This document shows positions 35,171 through 46,360 of a stretch of DNA of 49,402 nucleotides, in pieces (within the stretch, counting starts at the first letter, position 1; the number at the start of each line of letters is the position of its first letter). A program made the position numbers and the translations under genes. The stretch comes from Lachnospiraceae bacterium (GTDB lineage: Bacteria > Bacillota > Clostridia > Lachnospirales > Lachnospiraceae): positions 1 through 49,402 of the forward strand of contig JAAUZH010000016.1 in NCBI GenBank assembly GCA_014804675.1, given 5' to 3'. The notes beneath the pieces are model-generated. The model was not told the origin of the DNA. It saw only the letters and a program-made list of their open reading frames with translations, and did not search any database.

Positions 35171-36601
35171 TTATTTACCTATACAAAACTTTGAAAATAT
35201 TTCATTTACTAAATCATCCGAAACCTCTTCTCCAATAATAGTACCTAAAGAAGCATATGCGCTCATGAGATCAATGGAATAAAAATCCTCCGGCATATGA
35301 TCCTCTAAACTTTTCTTTACTAAAAGAAGTGAATTTCCTGCATCCATGATTGCTTCTTTATGGCGCATATTCGTAATGAACACTTCATCATTAAAAGAAA
35401 TATCTCCTTTTAAAAACATTTCCTTTACTGCATTTTCAAATAAATCTATTCCTGTATTATCTTTTGTAGAAGTCTTTATAATCCTCACTTGATTAGTATA
35501 TGCTAACTCATTTTTTTCTTTATTATCATAAGACATATATTTCTTTATTTTCTCTAGTAATATCTCTTCTGTTACAACTGCATCTAAATCCGTTTTATTT
35601 AACAAAATAATAGTATTTTTTTCTTTTATCAAAGAAATAATCTGTTCATCGGATTCATCTAAAGGAATGGAAGAATCCACCACATATAAAATCAAATCTG
35701 CATTAGAAGCATATGCTACAGCTCTTTCCACACCAATTTTTTCTACCACATCCTCTGTGGAACGTATACCTGCAGTATCAATCATATTTAAAACAATTCC
35801 ATGAAGAAAAATGGATTCCTCTAAAATATCCCTGGTAGTCCCGGCAATATTAGTAACAATTGCCTTTTCTTCTCCAACAAGCAGGTTAAGTAAAGAAGAC
35901 TTTCCTGCATTGGGTTTTCCTAAAATAACAGTTTGAATGCCTTCCTTTAATATTTTTCCATTTTCAGAAGATTGCAAAAGCTTATCAATCCGCTTTAATA
36001 ATTGTTCTGTCTTTTCTGACAATTCTTCCGGATAACCTTCTAAAGAAATATGCTCCGGATCATCCAGAGCAGACTCTATAAAAGCAATCTCATAAATGAT
36101 TTTTTCCCGAATATCCTTTATTTCCTTGGAAACGGAACCCTTTAATTGATTAACAGAGCTTTTCAAGGCAAATTCACTTTTTGAATGAATAATATCCATG
36201 ACCGCTTCTGCCCTTGCTAAATCAATCCTTCCATTTAAAAAGGCCCGCTTCGTAAACTCTCCCGCTTCTGCCGTCCTTGCTCCATACTTTATTACGGTTT
36301 CCAATATCTTATTCATGACCAAAACACCGCCATGGCAATTGATTTCTACCGTATCCTCCGCTGTAAAACTATTAGGAGCCTTCATAACAGAAACCATGAC
36401 TTCATCAATCAATTCCTCTCCATCATAAATAAAGCCATAATGTATCGTATGGCTTTTTACTTCCGACAACCTTTTCTTATGATTCTTGGAACGATATATT
36501 TTATTTACAATGGAAACCGAATCCTCTCCACTGACACGAACAATTCCAATTCCGGAATTTGTCATGCCGGTAGCAATTGCAGCAATAGTATCTGTTTTCA
36601 T
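35171..36601 (-). CDS. mnmE: tRNA modification GTPase MnmE
   Basis: A 476-residue GTPase (TrmE) that partners MnmG. An N-terminal tetrahydrofolate-binding domain (TDTIAAIATG...GIVRVSG) is followed by a helical domain with an inserted G domain: G1 GKPNAGKSS, G2 TNIAGTTRD, G3 DTAGI and G4 NKTD. The C-terminal CIGK motif with its essential Cys is present. The start at 36601 has an AGGAG site 7 nt upstream. An ATG 16 codons earlier lacks one. The 448-bp gap upstream (36602-37049) is AT-rich with an 8-bp inverted repeat (atttgaat/attcaaat) near 36790-36815. No clear mnmE promoter was identified. Confidence 0.96.
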   Translation of the reverse strand: MKTDTIAAIATGMTNSGIGIVRVSGEDSVSIVNKIYRSKNHKKRLSEVKSHTIHYGFIYDGEELIDEVMVSVMKAPNSFTAEDTVEINCHGGVLVMNKILETVIKYGARTAEAGEFTKRAFLNGRIDLARAEAVMDIIHSKSEFALKSSVNQLKGSVSKEIKDIREKIIYEIAFIESALDDPEHISLEGYPEELSEKTEQLLKRIDKLLQSSENGKILKEGIQTVILGKPNAGKSSLLNLLVGEEKAIVTNIAGTTRDILEESIFLHGIVLNMIDTAGIRSTEDVVEKIGVERAVAYASNADLILYVVDSSIPLDESDEQIISLIKEKNTIILLNKTDLDAVVTEEILLEKIKKYMSYDNKEKNELAYTNQVRIIKTSTKDNTGIDLFENAVKEMFLKGDISFNDEVFITNMRHKEAIMDAGNSLLLVKKSLEDHMPEDFYSIDLMSAYASLGTIIGEEVSDDLVNEIFSKFCIGK

Positions 36602-36913
36602 GAGTTGCTCCTGATTTATTTTTCTAAATTTTACTTTGGATGATAACATTGTAAGTTTATCATAAATTTTTAAATTCGTGAAGAGGGGACAAAATATGGA
36701 TGAATGAAGGGTTTTAGGTGATGGTTAAGAGGACGTAGGAGAAGGAAGATGCCTTATTTTAAATTTAAATATATTTAACCTTAATATATTTGAATCATAT
36801 ATATTCAAATCTTAATAATTTAAATATTTTTTATATATACTTACTCACATTACATACAAACCCTCAAAGCATTTCCTTTTTGCATTTAAAAATAAAAATT
36901 TGACAATAAATAG

Positions 36914-37030
36914 TAAATAAAAAGATAGTTGGGTTTTCTGCATTGTTTTTTATAAAGCTTTTACTTAACAGCCTGTTTATTAAAAACTTTATTAAAACAC
37001 AGAAGAAAATCCAACCATCTTTCTATTTTA
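36914..37030 (-). repeat. 117-bp near-complete imperfect hairpin after jag
   Basis: Positions 36914-36970 and 36974-37030 are inverted copies of each other with roughly four of five positions paired and a 3-nt turn. The matching blocks include aaagat-gttgg-ttttct at the base and aataaag-tttta-aaca near the turn. It begins 20 bp after the jag stop. In the minus-strand transcript the last arm is followed by TTTTTATTTAC. It may serve as the terminator of the rpmH-jag operon, but the stem is far longer than needed for that. A folded-back MITE-like insertion or a double-stranded RNA processing site are alternatives. Confidence 0.7.
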
Positions 37031-37049
37031 TGTTCTCTTTATCAATCTC

Positions 37050-37682
37050 TTATCTTTTTAATGCAACAACAACTCTTCTATAAGGCTCTTCTCCTTCACT
37101 ATGTGTTACAACATACCTATCATTTTGTAATGCAGAATGTATAATCCTTCTTTCATAAGGATTCATTGGCTCCAAGGAAACTGCTCTCTTTGTTCTTTTT
37201 ACTTTAAAAGCAATATTCTTTGCCAGATTTTCCAATGTTTCTTTTCGGCGCTGACGATAATTTTCAGTATCAACCTTTACACGAATATAATCTTCTATAT
37301 CCTTATTTACTACAAGAGATGTTAAATACTGTAAAGAATCCAATGTTTGTCCTCTTTTTCCTATTAAAACACCCATTTCATCTCCCGCCAGATCAATATC
37401 CATGTTATTATCCACATCATCATATTTTACATCAATGGCAACTGTCAATTTCATAGCAGCAAATACATCATTTAAAAACTCTTTTGCTTTTCTGTCAAGT
37501 GATATTTCTTCTTCTCTGATTCTTGCTTTAATCACAGCAGCCTTAGAACCAATTCCTAAAAATCCGGAAGAACCTTCTTCTACTACTTCATATTCTAATT
37601 TATCACTTGTTACTGATAATTTCTGACATGCTTCTGTAATAGCATCATTGACTGTTTTTGCAGAAAATTCTATAAAATCCAT
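37050..37682 (-). CDS. jag: RNA-binding protein Jag/KhpB
   Basis: A 210-residue cytoplasmic RNA-binding protein. The Jag-N domain (1-50) has GFLGIGSKAA. A KH domain (about 75-150) has the modified GxxG loop GKRGQ. A C-terminal R3H domain carries ERRIIHSAL. It is the usual neighbour of yidC near oriC and acts on RNA linked to cell wall growth in other Firmicutes. An AAGGAGG site precedes the ATG. Confidence 0.95.
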   Translation of the reverse strand: MDFIEFSAKTVNDAITEACQKLSVTSDKLEYEVVEEGSSGFLGIGSKAAVIKARIREEEISLDRKAKEFLNDVFAAMKLTVAIDVKYDDVDNNMDIDLAGDEMGVLIGKRGQTLDSLQYLTSLVVNKDIEDYIRVKVDTENYRQRRKETLENLAKNIAFKVKRTKRAVSLEPMNPYERRIIHSALQNDRYVVTHSEGEEPYRRVVVALKR

Positions 37683-37718
37683 TTAATTTCCTCCTTTTTG
37701 ATGGAACCTTGTCCGAAT

Positions 37719-39008
37719 TTAATTTTTCTCATTAAACTGTTTTACTTTATTTGCTTTTGAAGCAATACTTCCGGAAGGCTGATTCGTTTTCTTTTTGCTC
37801 TTTTTCTTATCCGTTTCTTCTATTTTTTCTACAACAGGAGCTGTATAGGGCTTTTCTTCAAAAGATATTCCCTTTGTCGTCTTATGGGCTTTGCTTGTTA
37901 AAGTAGAAGAAGCTACTGCATTTTTATTATAAGCCTTAGCCTTTTCTTCTGCTTTTTCCATATTTTTCTTAACCATATCATCAATATTCATCTTATCAAT
38001 GTGTTTATTGATAACAACCTGCTGGATGCTTCTAATAACGGAACCTGAAATCCAATAAATTCCCATACCTGCTGGAAGAGAAAAACACATAACTGCGGAA
38101 AAAATAGGCATTGTATAATTCATCATTTTCATAGAAGCCATCATAGTATTTGGCTCTCCGCTCTTATCCGGTTCCGGCTGAGGCATCAATTTTACATTGA
38201 TCCATTGTGTCAAAGCAGCTAAAACTGGAATCATGATTGCTCCCACTACTAACATTTTGTTGCCTGATGAAAATCCTTCTTTCATTGTAAAATTAGGTGA
38301 ATTTGCAATATTGATGCCAAGGAAATTATTATATTCACTTAAAGTATTATAAGCAGTAGTGATTTCTGCCGACAAACTGCTGAATTTTTCTTTTAATGAC
38401 ATCCACTCTGCAGAAGAAGCTTTGTTTAAAACATCAATAAAAGTATTTTTCATAAACTCGCTTCCAGCAACAAACTGATCGCTTTTAAACTGCTTGGAAA
38501 AATAATTTGCATTTGAAAAAGTTTGTAAAAATTCTGCACTTTCACTCATATTAGAAAGCTTTGTTACCAAATTGGTAAAAACATCCTTAATATGAGGAAC
38601 ATATGCAGGCATATTATAAATAATACGATAAAGACACCACATAATAGGAAGCTGGATGAATAAATTCAGACAACTTCCTGTCTGGGAAACTCCATACTTC
38701 TCATAAACTGCCTTGGTTTCCTCATTCATCTTCATCATGGAATCATTGTCTCTTTTGCCCTGATATTTCTTGGCAATTGCCTGAAGCTCCGGATTCATCT
38801 TTGCAGATAATTTTGAAAACTTCTGCTGTTTAATAGTAAGCGGCAATAAACACAAATAAATAATCAGTGTAAAAAGAATAATAGATAAACCTACATTTGG
38901 TATTCCTATTTTATCAAGAACGGTAAAAATCCCATTCATTAACATACCAAGTATATAATAAATAGGAGAAAGAATACCACCATTTTTTGTTAATATCATT
39001 TCTGTCAA
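37719..39008 (-). CDS. yidC: Membrane protein insertase YidC
   Basis: A 429-residue YidC/Oxa1 insertase. The first helix (about 38-60) leads into the cytoplasmic hairpin with KLSAKMNPELQAIAKKYQG. A CLNLFIQLPIMWCLYRII helix follows, and the last helices contain ALTQWINVKLM and MPIFSAVMCFSLPAGMGIYW. The extracellular loop (about 140-265) is enlarged. No lipobox Cys is near the N-terminus, unlike the lipoprotein forms of bacilli. The C-terminal tail is long and Lys-rich. The start is TTG (39008), 8 nt after GGAGG. The ATG three codons later would be too far from it. Confidence 0.94.
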   Translation of the reverse strand: MTEMILTKNGGILSPIYYILGMLMNGIFTVLDKIGIPNVGLSIILFTLIIYLCLLPLTIKQQKFSKLSAKMNPELQAIAKKYQGKRDNDSMMKMNEETKAVYEKYGVSQTGSCLNLFIQLPIMWCLYRIIYNMPAYVPHIKDVFTNLVTKLSNMSESAEFLQTFSNANYFSKQFKSDQFVAGSEFMKNTFIDVLNKASSAEWMSLKEKFSSLSAEITTAYNTLSEYNNFLGINIANSPNFTMKEGFSSGNKMLVVGAIMIPVLAALTQWINVKLMPQPEPDKSGEPNTMMASMKMMNYTMPIFSAVMCFSLPAGMGIYWISGSVIRSIQQVVINKHIDKMNIDDMVKKNMEKAEEKAKAYNKNAVASSTLTSKAHKTTKGISFEEKPYTAPVVEKIEETDKKKSKKKTNQPSGSIASKANKVKQFNEKN

Positions 39009-39025
39009 TTTTATTTCCTCCGGTT

Positions 39026-39259
39026 TTAAGGTACAGGATCATACCCGCCTTTTGAAAAGGGATTACATCTTAATATTCTCCACGCAGCCAGTAAGCTTCC
39101 TTTTAATGCCCCATATTTTTCAATTGCCTCCAGACCATATTGGGAACAGGTAGGGATATATGGGCACCTGGTGCTTTTTAATGGAGATATATATTTTCTA
39201 TAAAATTTAATTAAACCAATCAATATTTTCTTCATATCAATGATCAAATCTTCCTTCAT
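39026..39259 (-). CDS. yidD: Membrane protein insertion efficiency factor YidD
   Basis: A 77-residue protein with an amphipathic N-terminal helix and the family motif [15 protein letters not shown] followed by [17 protein letters not shown]. It helps YidC-dependent membrane insertion. Its ATG overlaps the rnpA stop as ATGA, which supports this start over an internal ATG eight codons later. Confidence 0.94.
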   Translation of the reverse strand: MKEDLIIDMKKILIGLIKFYRKYISPLKSTRCPYIPTCSQYGLEAIEKYGALKGSLLAAWRILRCNPFSKGGYDPVP

Positions 39260-39594
39260 GCTCTTAAAATACCATGAAGTCTTGAAAGATGTAATAATGC
39301 GCTTTCTGCTTCTTTATAAGAAAAAGAAGAAGCGCTGTTTCTGGCAATGACTACTATATTTAAACCACTATTAAACATATTTTCCTGTAGTCTGTAACTT
39401 TCGTGGATAAGCCTTTTTACTCTGTGCCTTATTACGCTGTTACCCACTTTTTTACTAACAGATATTCCAAGATAGTTTTTTTCACCGGTATTTTCCATCA
39501 CATACATTACTAGATATTTATTGGCATAAGACCTGCCTTTTTTATAAACTAACCTGAAATCCTGATTTTTCCTTAAGGATTCGGTAAACTCCAT
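39256..39594 (-). CDS. rnpA: Ribonuclease P protein component
   Basis: The 112-residue protein subunit of RNase P, which assists the catalytic RNA in tRNA 5' maturation. It shows [25 protein letters not shown], containing the RNR-type basic motif. The start at 39594 has an AGAGGA site. A longer frame to 39630 would run into the hairpin after rpmH. The overlap with yidD is 4 bp. Confidence 0.95.
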   Translation of the reverse strand: MEFTESLRKNQDFRLVYKKGRSYANKYLVMYVMENTGEKNYLGISVSKKVGNSVIRHRVKRLIHESYRLQENMFNSGLNIVVIARNSASSFSYKEAESALLHLSRLHGILRA

Positions 39595-39615
39595 AACTGA
39601 AATCCTCTGCAAGAG

Positions 39616-39642
39616 AAAAATAAGCCACATGAATGCGGCTTA
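39616..39642 (-). terminator. Attenuator-like hairpin between rpmH and rnpA
   Basis: On the minus strand TAAGCC-GCAT / ATGT-GGCTTA (one G-U pair, tiny loop) is followed directly by TTTTT. The first base triplet is the rpmH stop codon itself. It probably ends a fraction of transcripts after rpmH so that L34 is made in excess over RNase P protein. Confidence 0.6.
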
Positions 39643-39774
39643 TGCTGATAATCTCTTTCTTCCTTTTGCACGTCTTGCTGCTAATACTTTTCTTCCGCCC
39701 GGAGTACTCATTCTTGCTCTAAATCCGTGAACCTTTGATCTTTGTCTCTTTTTTGGCTGATATGTCATTTTCAT
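39640..39774 (-). CDS. rpmH: 50S ribosomal protein L34
   Basis: A 44-residue highly basic ribosomal protein that begins [18 protein letters not shown] and contains [19 protein letters not shown] at its end, full length for the family. A perfect AAAGGAGGTG site precedes the ATG. It is the first gene of the rpmH-rnpA-yidD-yidC-jag unit running away from dnaA. Confidence 0.97.
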   Translation of the reverse strand: MKMTYQPKKRQRSKVHGFRARMSTPGGRKVLAARRAKGRKRLSA

Positions 39775-39818
39775 AGATGGATACACCTCCTTTGCTTATG
39801 TGGGAAAATATCGTTACA

Positions 39819-39847
39819 ATTATATAAGATTGAATCTATCAAGTCAA
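39819..39847 (-). promoter_or_regulatory. Sigma-A promoter of rpmH operon
   Basis: On the minus strand TTGACT at 39847-39842, 17 bp, perfect TATAAT at 39824-39819. The leader is about 37 nt. This is one of the best promoters in the window. Confidence 0.85.
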
Positions 39848-40004
39848 GTAAAATAAAGGGATTTTTCCATAAAATAAAAGGAAATAAAAATATAAAAATT
39901 TTTTTTTTAAATTTTTTTCTATATATTGTTATGTAAAAGAAAAATAATATACTATATATAGATACTAAATTTTTAATCATACTTTTTATTAGCTTTACAT
40001 AATT

Positions 40005-40132
40005 GTATCCACAAAATGTGTATATCTTGTGGATAAACTTATTAAAAACTGTCTAAATAGTGATGATTGTTAAAAAAACTTCCCAATTTATGCTTGTGTA
40101 TAATGTTAACTCCTTTTTTTAAGTTATACACA
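40005..40132. other. oriC part 1: DnaA-box cluster upstream of dnaA
   Basis: Boxes matching TTATNCACA exactly: 40028-40036 (minus, TTATCCACA), 40095-40103 (minus, TTATACACA) and 40124-40132 (plus, TTATACACA). One-mismatch boxes are at 40005-40013 (plus) and 40017-40025 (minus). The flanking sequence 39880-39980 is extremely AT-rich with T tracts. The 499-bp gap between rpmH and dnaA holds this cluster and the two divergent promoters and no gene. Confidence 0.85.
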
Positions 40133-40207
40133 TTTTTTTTATGAACAAGGAAGAATATGTAAACTATTTTATATTTTTTTATTTTCCTTATGAAAATATA
40201 GAAGCAT

Positions 40208-40236
40208 TTGAATTTTTATTTTTTTTAGTTTATTAT
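40208..40236 (+). promoter_or_regulatory. Sigma-A promoter of dnaA
   Basis: TTGAAT at 40208-40213, 17 bp, TATTAT at 40231-40236, about 37 bp before the dnaA ATG. A second perfect TATAAT at 40099-40104 overlaps a DnaA box but has no -35. If used, it could be autorepressed by DnaA. Confidence 0.6.
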
Positions 40237-40273
40237 AGATTAGGTACATTTTTTTATAGCTAGGAGAAAAAAT

Positions 40274-41635
40274 ATGGAAGAAATAAGAGAAAGATGGGAA
40301 GAAATTAAAGAAACAATCAAAATGGAATATGATTTATCCGATATTTCCTATTCCACCTGGGTAAAACCCCTTACCTTTTATAATGTAGAAAATGATGTTG
40401 TCATTATTTTAATTCCTTCTGATCAGGCTCATGCCTTAAATTATATTTCTAACAAATATAAAAGCTATTTTCAGGTTTCTATTTCTGAAATGTTCAATCA
40501 TGAGTTCAACGTTTCTTTTATATTGGAAAAGGATGTAAATCATACAGGCGAATTCAATGAAGAAATAAAGAAGATTTATAATATCAATTCTGAAACTGCA
40601 AATTTAAATCCAAAATATAAATTTGATACTTTTGTGGTAGGTAGTAACAATAAGTTTGCCCATTCCGCCTCTTTAGCCGTAGCCGAATCTCCCGGTGAGG
40701 CATACAACCCTCTTTATTTATATGGAGGGGCAGGACTTGGAAAAACTCATTTAATGCACTCTATCGGACATTTTATATTGGAACAGAATCCTTCCATGAA
40801 GGTTTTATATGTCAACAGTGAAGAATTCACCAATGAAGTAATCAATTCTATTAGAAGCGGTAATGCTGCAGAAATGACCAATCTTCGTGAAAAATATCGT
40901 ACTGTAGACGTATTATTATTGGATGATGTGCAATTTATTATAGGAAAAGAAAGTACCCAGGAAGAATTTTTCCATACTTTTAATACTCTCCATACTGCTG
41001 GAAAACAGATTATTTTATCATCAGACAAGCCTCCAAAAGAAATGGCTACTTTAGAGGAAAGATTCCGTTCCCGTTTTGAATGGGGACTGATTGCGGATAT
41101 CAAAGCTCCTGATTACGAAACAAGAATGGCCATCTTAAAGAAAAATGCAGAAACCTATTATGGTGAAATTGATGAGGAAATCTTAAAATACATTGCAACA
41201 AATGTAAAATCTAATATCCGTGAATTAGAAGGCGCTTTTAAAAAGGTAATTGCTTCTTATAAATTAAATACAGGAGCAGAACTAAATCTGGAACTGGCAG
41301 AAGATGCCTTAAAAGATATTATTTACCCAAACGCTCCAAAGGAAATAACTCCAAAATTAATTATCAATATAGTATGTGAACACTATGGTGTTTCTCCCGA
41401 TGATATTATTTCTAAAAAAAGAAATTCAGAATTTGTACAGCCAAGACAGGTCATTATGTACCTTTGCAGGGAATTAATAGGAATATCACTTCAATCAATT
41501 GGAAAAGAGCTTGGAAAAAAAGATCACACCACAGTGATTCACGGTATCAATAAAATTAAAGATGAGCTGGATAATGGAAATGAAGAATTAAAAAACAAAA
41601 TAGAAATCATAAAAAAGAAAATCAATCCTGCCTGA
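40274..41635 (+). CDS. dnaA: Chromosomal replication initiator protein DnaA
   Basis: A 453-residue initiator. Domain I (1-90) is followed by a short linker. The AAA+ domain has Walker A GGAGLGKTH and Walker B LLLDDVQF plus FRSRFEWGL. The C-terminal domain IV has the DnaA signature KDHTTVIHGINKI for box recognition. A TAGGAG site precedes the ATG. It is flanked on both sides by DnaA boxes. Confidence 0.98.
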   Translation: MEEIRERWEEIKETIKMEYDLSDISYSTWVKPLTFYNVENDVVIILIPSDQAHALNYISNKYKSYFQVSISEMFNHEFNVSFILEKDVNHTGEFNEEIKKIYNINSETANLNPKYKFDTFVVGSNNKFAHSASLAVAESPGEAYNPLYLYGGAGLGKTHLMHSIGHFILEQNPSMKVLYVNSEEFTNEVINSIRSGNAAEMTNLREKYRTVDVLLLDDVQFIIGKESTQEEFFHTFNTLHTAGKQIILSSDKPPKEMATLEERFRSRFEWGLIADIKAPDYETRMAILKKNAETYYGEIDEEILKYIATNVKSNIRELEGAFKKVIASYKLNTGAELNLELAEDALKDIIYPNAPKEITPKLIINIVCEHYGVSPDDIISKKRNSEFVQPRQVIMYLCRELIGISLQSIGKELGKKDHTTVIHGINKIKDELDNGNEELKNKIEIIKKKINPA

Positions 41636-41638
41636 TTT

Positions 41639-41920
41639 TTATTCACATTCCCATGTTGATTTCCTGTGAGAAAGCTGTGAATAATATATTTTTATGATTA
41701 TGTCCCATATTTTCCATGTGGACAAATAAGAAGTTATCCATAGCAGGAAATATGATTTTTCACAAGTTTTTCATTCCCTTTTTATCAGAAAAATAGTATA
41801 ATAAAAAGGGTTATGAACATTTCCACAGCTATTATTAAGATTACTTTTAAATATAATTATTATTTATTTTTTTTTAGAAACAGCAGAAGAGTTTATTTTC
41901 ATGGAAGGGAGTTATTCACA
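41639..41920. other. oriC part 2: DnaA-box cluster between dnaA and dnaN
   Basis: Exact TTWTNCACA boxes: 41639-41647 (plus), 41676-41684 (minus), 41756-41764 (plus) and 41912-41920 (plus). One-mismatch boxes lie at 41717-41725 (minus), 41734-41742 (plus) and 41818-41826 (plus). AT-rich stretches at 41681-41700 and 41830-41880 are candidate unwinding regions. The arrangement matches the bipartite origins of bacilli and clostridia, where unwinding occurs between dnaA and dnaN. A TATAAT at 41797-41802, without a good -35, may be the dnaN promoter. Confidence 0.85.
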
Positions 41921-43027
41921 ATGAAATTAATTTGTAAGAAAGCAAATCTTTTAAATGGAGTACAGATTGTTTCCAAAGCAGTTCCTTCAAAGACCACTAT
42001 GCAGATTTTAGAATGTATTTTAATAGATGCTTCCAGAGGAGTCATTACTTTAACTGCAAATGATATGGAGCTTGGAATTGAAACAACGATAGAAGGAGAA
42101 ATAATTGAAAAGGGAATTATAGCAATTGATGCAAAAATATTTCTTGAAATTATGCGTAAGCTTCCTGACAATGATGTAACAATAGTAACAGATGATAATT
42201 ACCAAATCATGATTACCTGTGAAAAGTCAAAATTCAATATAAGCGGAAAATCAGGGGAAGATTTCTCTTATCTTCCAAGTATAGAAAGAAATGAATCCAT
42301 TACTATTTCTCAATTTACCTTAAAGGAAGTAATAAGACAAACGATTTTTTCCATTTCAGATAATGATAATAATAAGCTGATGACAGGAGAATTGTTTGAA
42401 ATCAAAGGAAATGAATTAAAGGTAGTTTCTTTGGATGGACACCGTATTTCTATTCGTAAGATAGAATTAAAAAATGATTCCAATGAAATTAAGGTAGTTG
42501 TACCGGGAAAAACATTAAATGAAATCAGTAAGATTTTAACCGGTGAAGCTGATAAATATGTAAATATTTATTTTACAGATAAGCATATTGTGTTTGAATT
42601 TGATGACACAATTGTAGTATCCAGATTAATAGAAGGAGAATACTTTAAAATCGATCAGATGTTATCCTCTGATTATGAAACAAAAATAAAAATAAATAAA
42701 AAAGAATTTTTAAATTGTATCGACAGAGCTACACTTTTAGTAAAAGAAGGGGATAAAAAGCCTATTATCATCAATATTACAGATGAAGAACTGGAGTTAA
42801 AAATCAATTCTTCCATTGGAAGCATGAATGAGGATATTTCCATAGAGAAGCAGGGAAAGGATCTGATGATTGGATTTAATCCCAAATTTTTGATAGAGGC
42901 ATTAAGGGTAATTGATGAAGAAGAAATAGAAGTTTATCTGGTAAATCCAAAGGCTCCTTGTTTTATTAAGGATTCCAGGGAAAGCTATATTTATTTGATT
43001 TTACCTGTAAATTTTACGGTGGCATAG
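41921..43027 (+). CDS. dnaN: DNA polymerase III subunit beta (sliding clamp)
   Basis: A 368-residue clamp with three similar domains of about 120 residues. The family hallmarks are the N-terminal LLNGVQIVSKAVPSKTTMQILECI, the central LKVVSLDGHRISIR and the C-terminal LILPV. The frame is open 36 codons further upstream, but the ATG at 41921 with a GAAGGGAG site is the typical start. A DnaA box occupies the 9 bases directly before this ATG. Confidence 0.97.
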   Translation: MKLICKKANLLNGVQIVSKAVPSKTTMQILECILIDASRGVITLTANDMELGIETTIEGEIIEKGIIAIDAKIFLEIMRKLPDNDVTIVTDDNYQIMITCEKSKFNISGKSGEDFSYLPSIERNESITISQFTLKEVIRQTIFSISDNDNNKLMTGELFEIKGNELKVVSLDGHRISIRKIELKNDSNEIKVVVPGKTLNEISKILTGEADKYVNIYFTDKHIVFEFDDTIVVSRLIEGEYFKIDQMLSSDYETKIKINKKEFLNCIDRATLLVKEGDKKPIIINITDEELELKINSSIGSMNEDISIEKQGKDLMIGFNPKFLIEALRVIDEEEIEVYLVNPKAPCFIKDSRESYIYLILPVNFTVA

Positions 43028-43028
43028 C

Positions 43029-43238
43029 ATGGAAATCATAAAATTAAGAGATGAATTTATTAAATTAGGACAGGCATTAAAGGCAGCAGGACTGGTGGAA
43101 TCCGGAGTGGATGCAAAATTCGTCATTCAGGATGGTCTTGTAAAGGTGAATGGAAAAGTGGAAACACAAAGAGGAAAGAAGCTTTATGCCGGTGATGAGG
43201 TTTTCTTTGATGGGAAGACCATTCGGATTAAGGAATAA
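43029..43238 (+). CDS. yaaA: S4-domain RNA-binding protein YaaA
   Basis: A 69-residue S4-domain protein (KLGQALKAAGLVESGVDAK, VKVNGKVETQRGKK) that begins 1 bp after the dnaN stop, as in most Firmicutes origins. It probably binds rRNA or ribosomal complexes. Translation is likely coupled to dnaN because there is no separate ribosome site in the gap. Confidence 0.94.
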   Translation: MEIIKLRDEFIKLGQALKAAGLVESGVDAKFVIQDGLVKVNGKVETQRGKKLYAGDEVFFDGKTIRIKE

Positions 43239-43258
43239 AATAAAGAATTGGTGAAGTC

Positions 43259-46338
<3,080 letters not shown>

Positions 46339-46360
46339 GCAGAATGGAGAATAGATAAGA

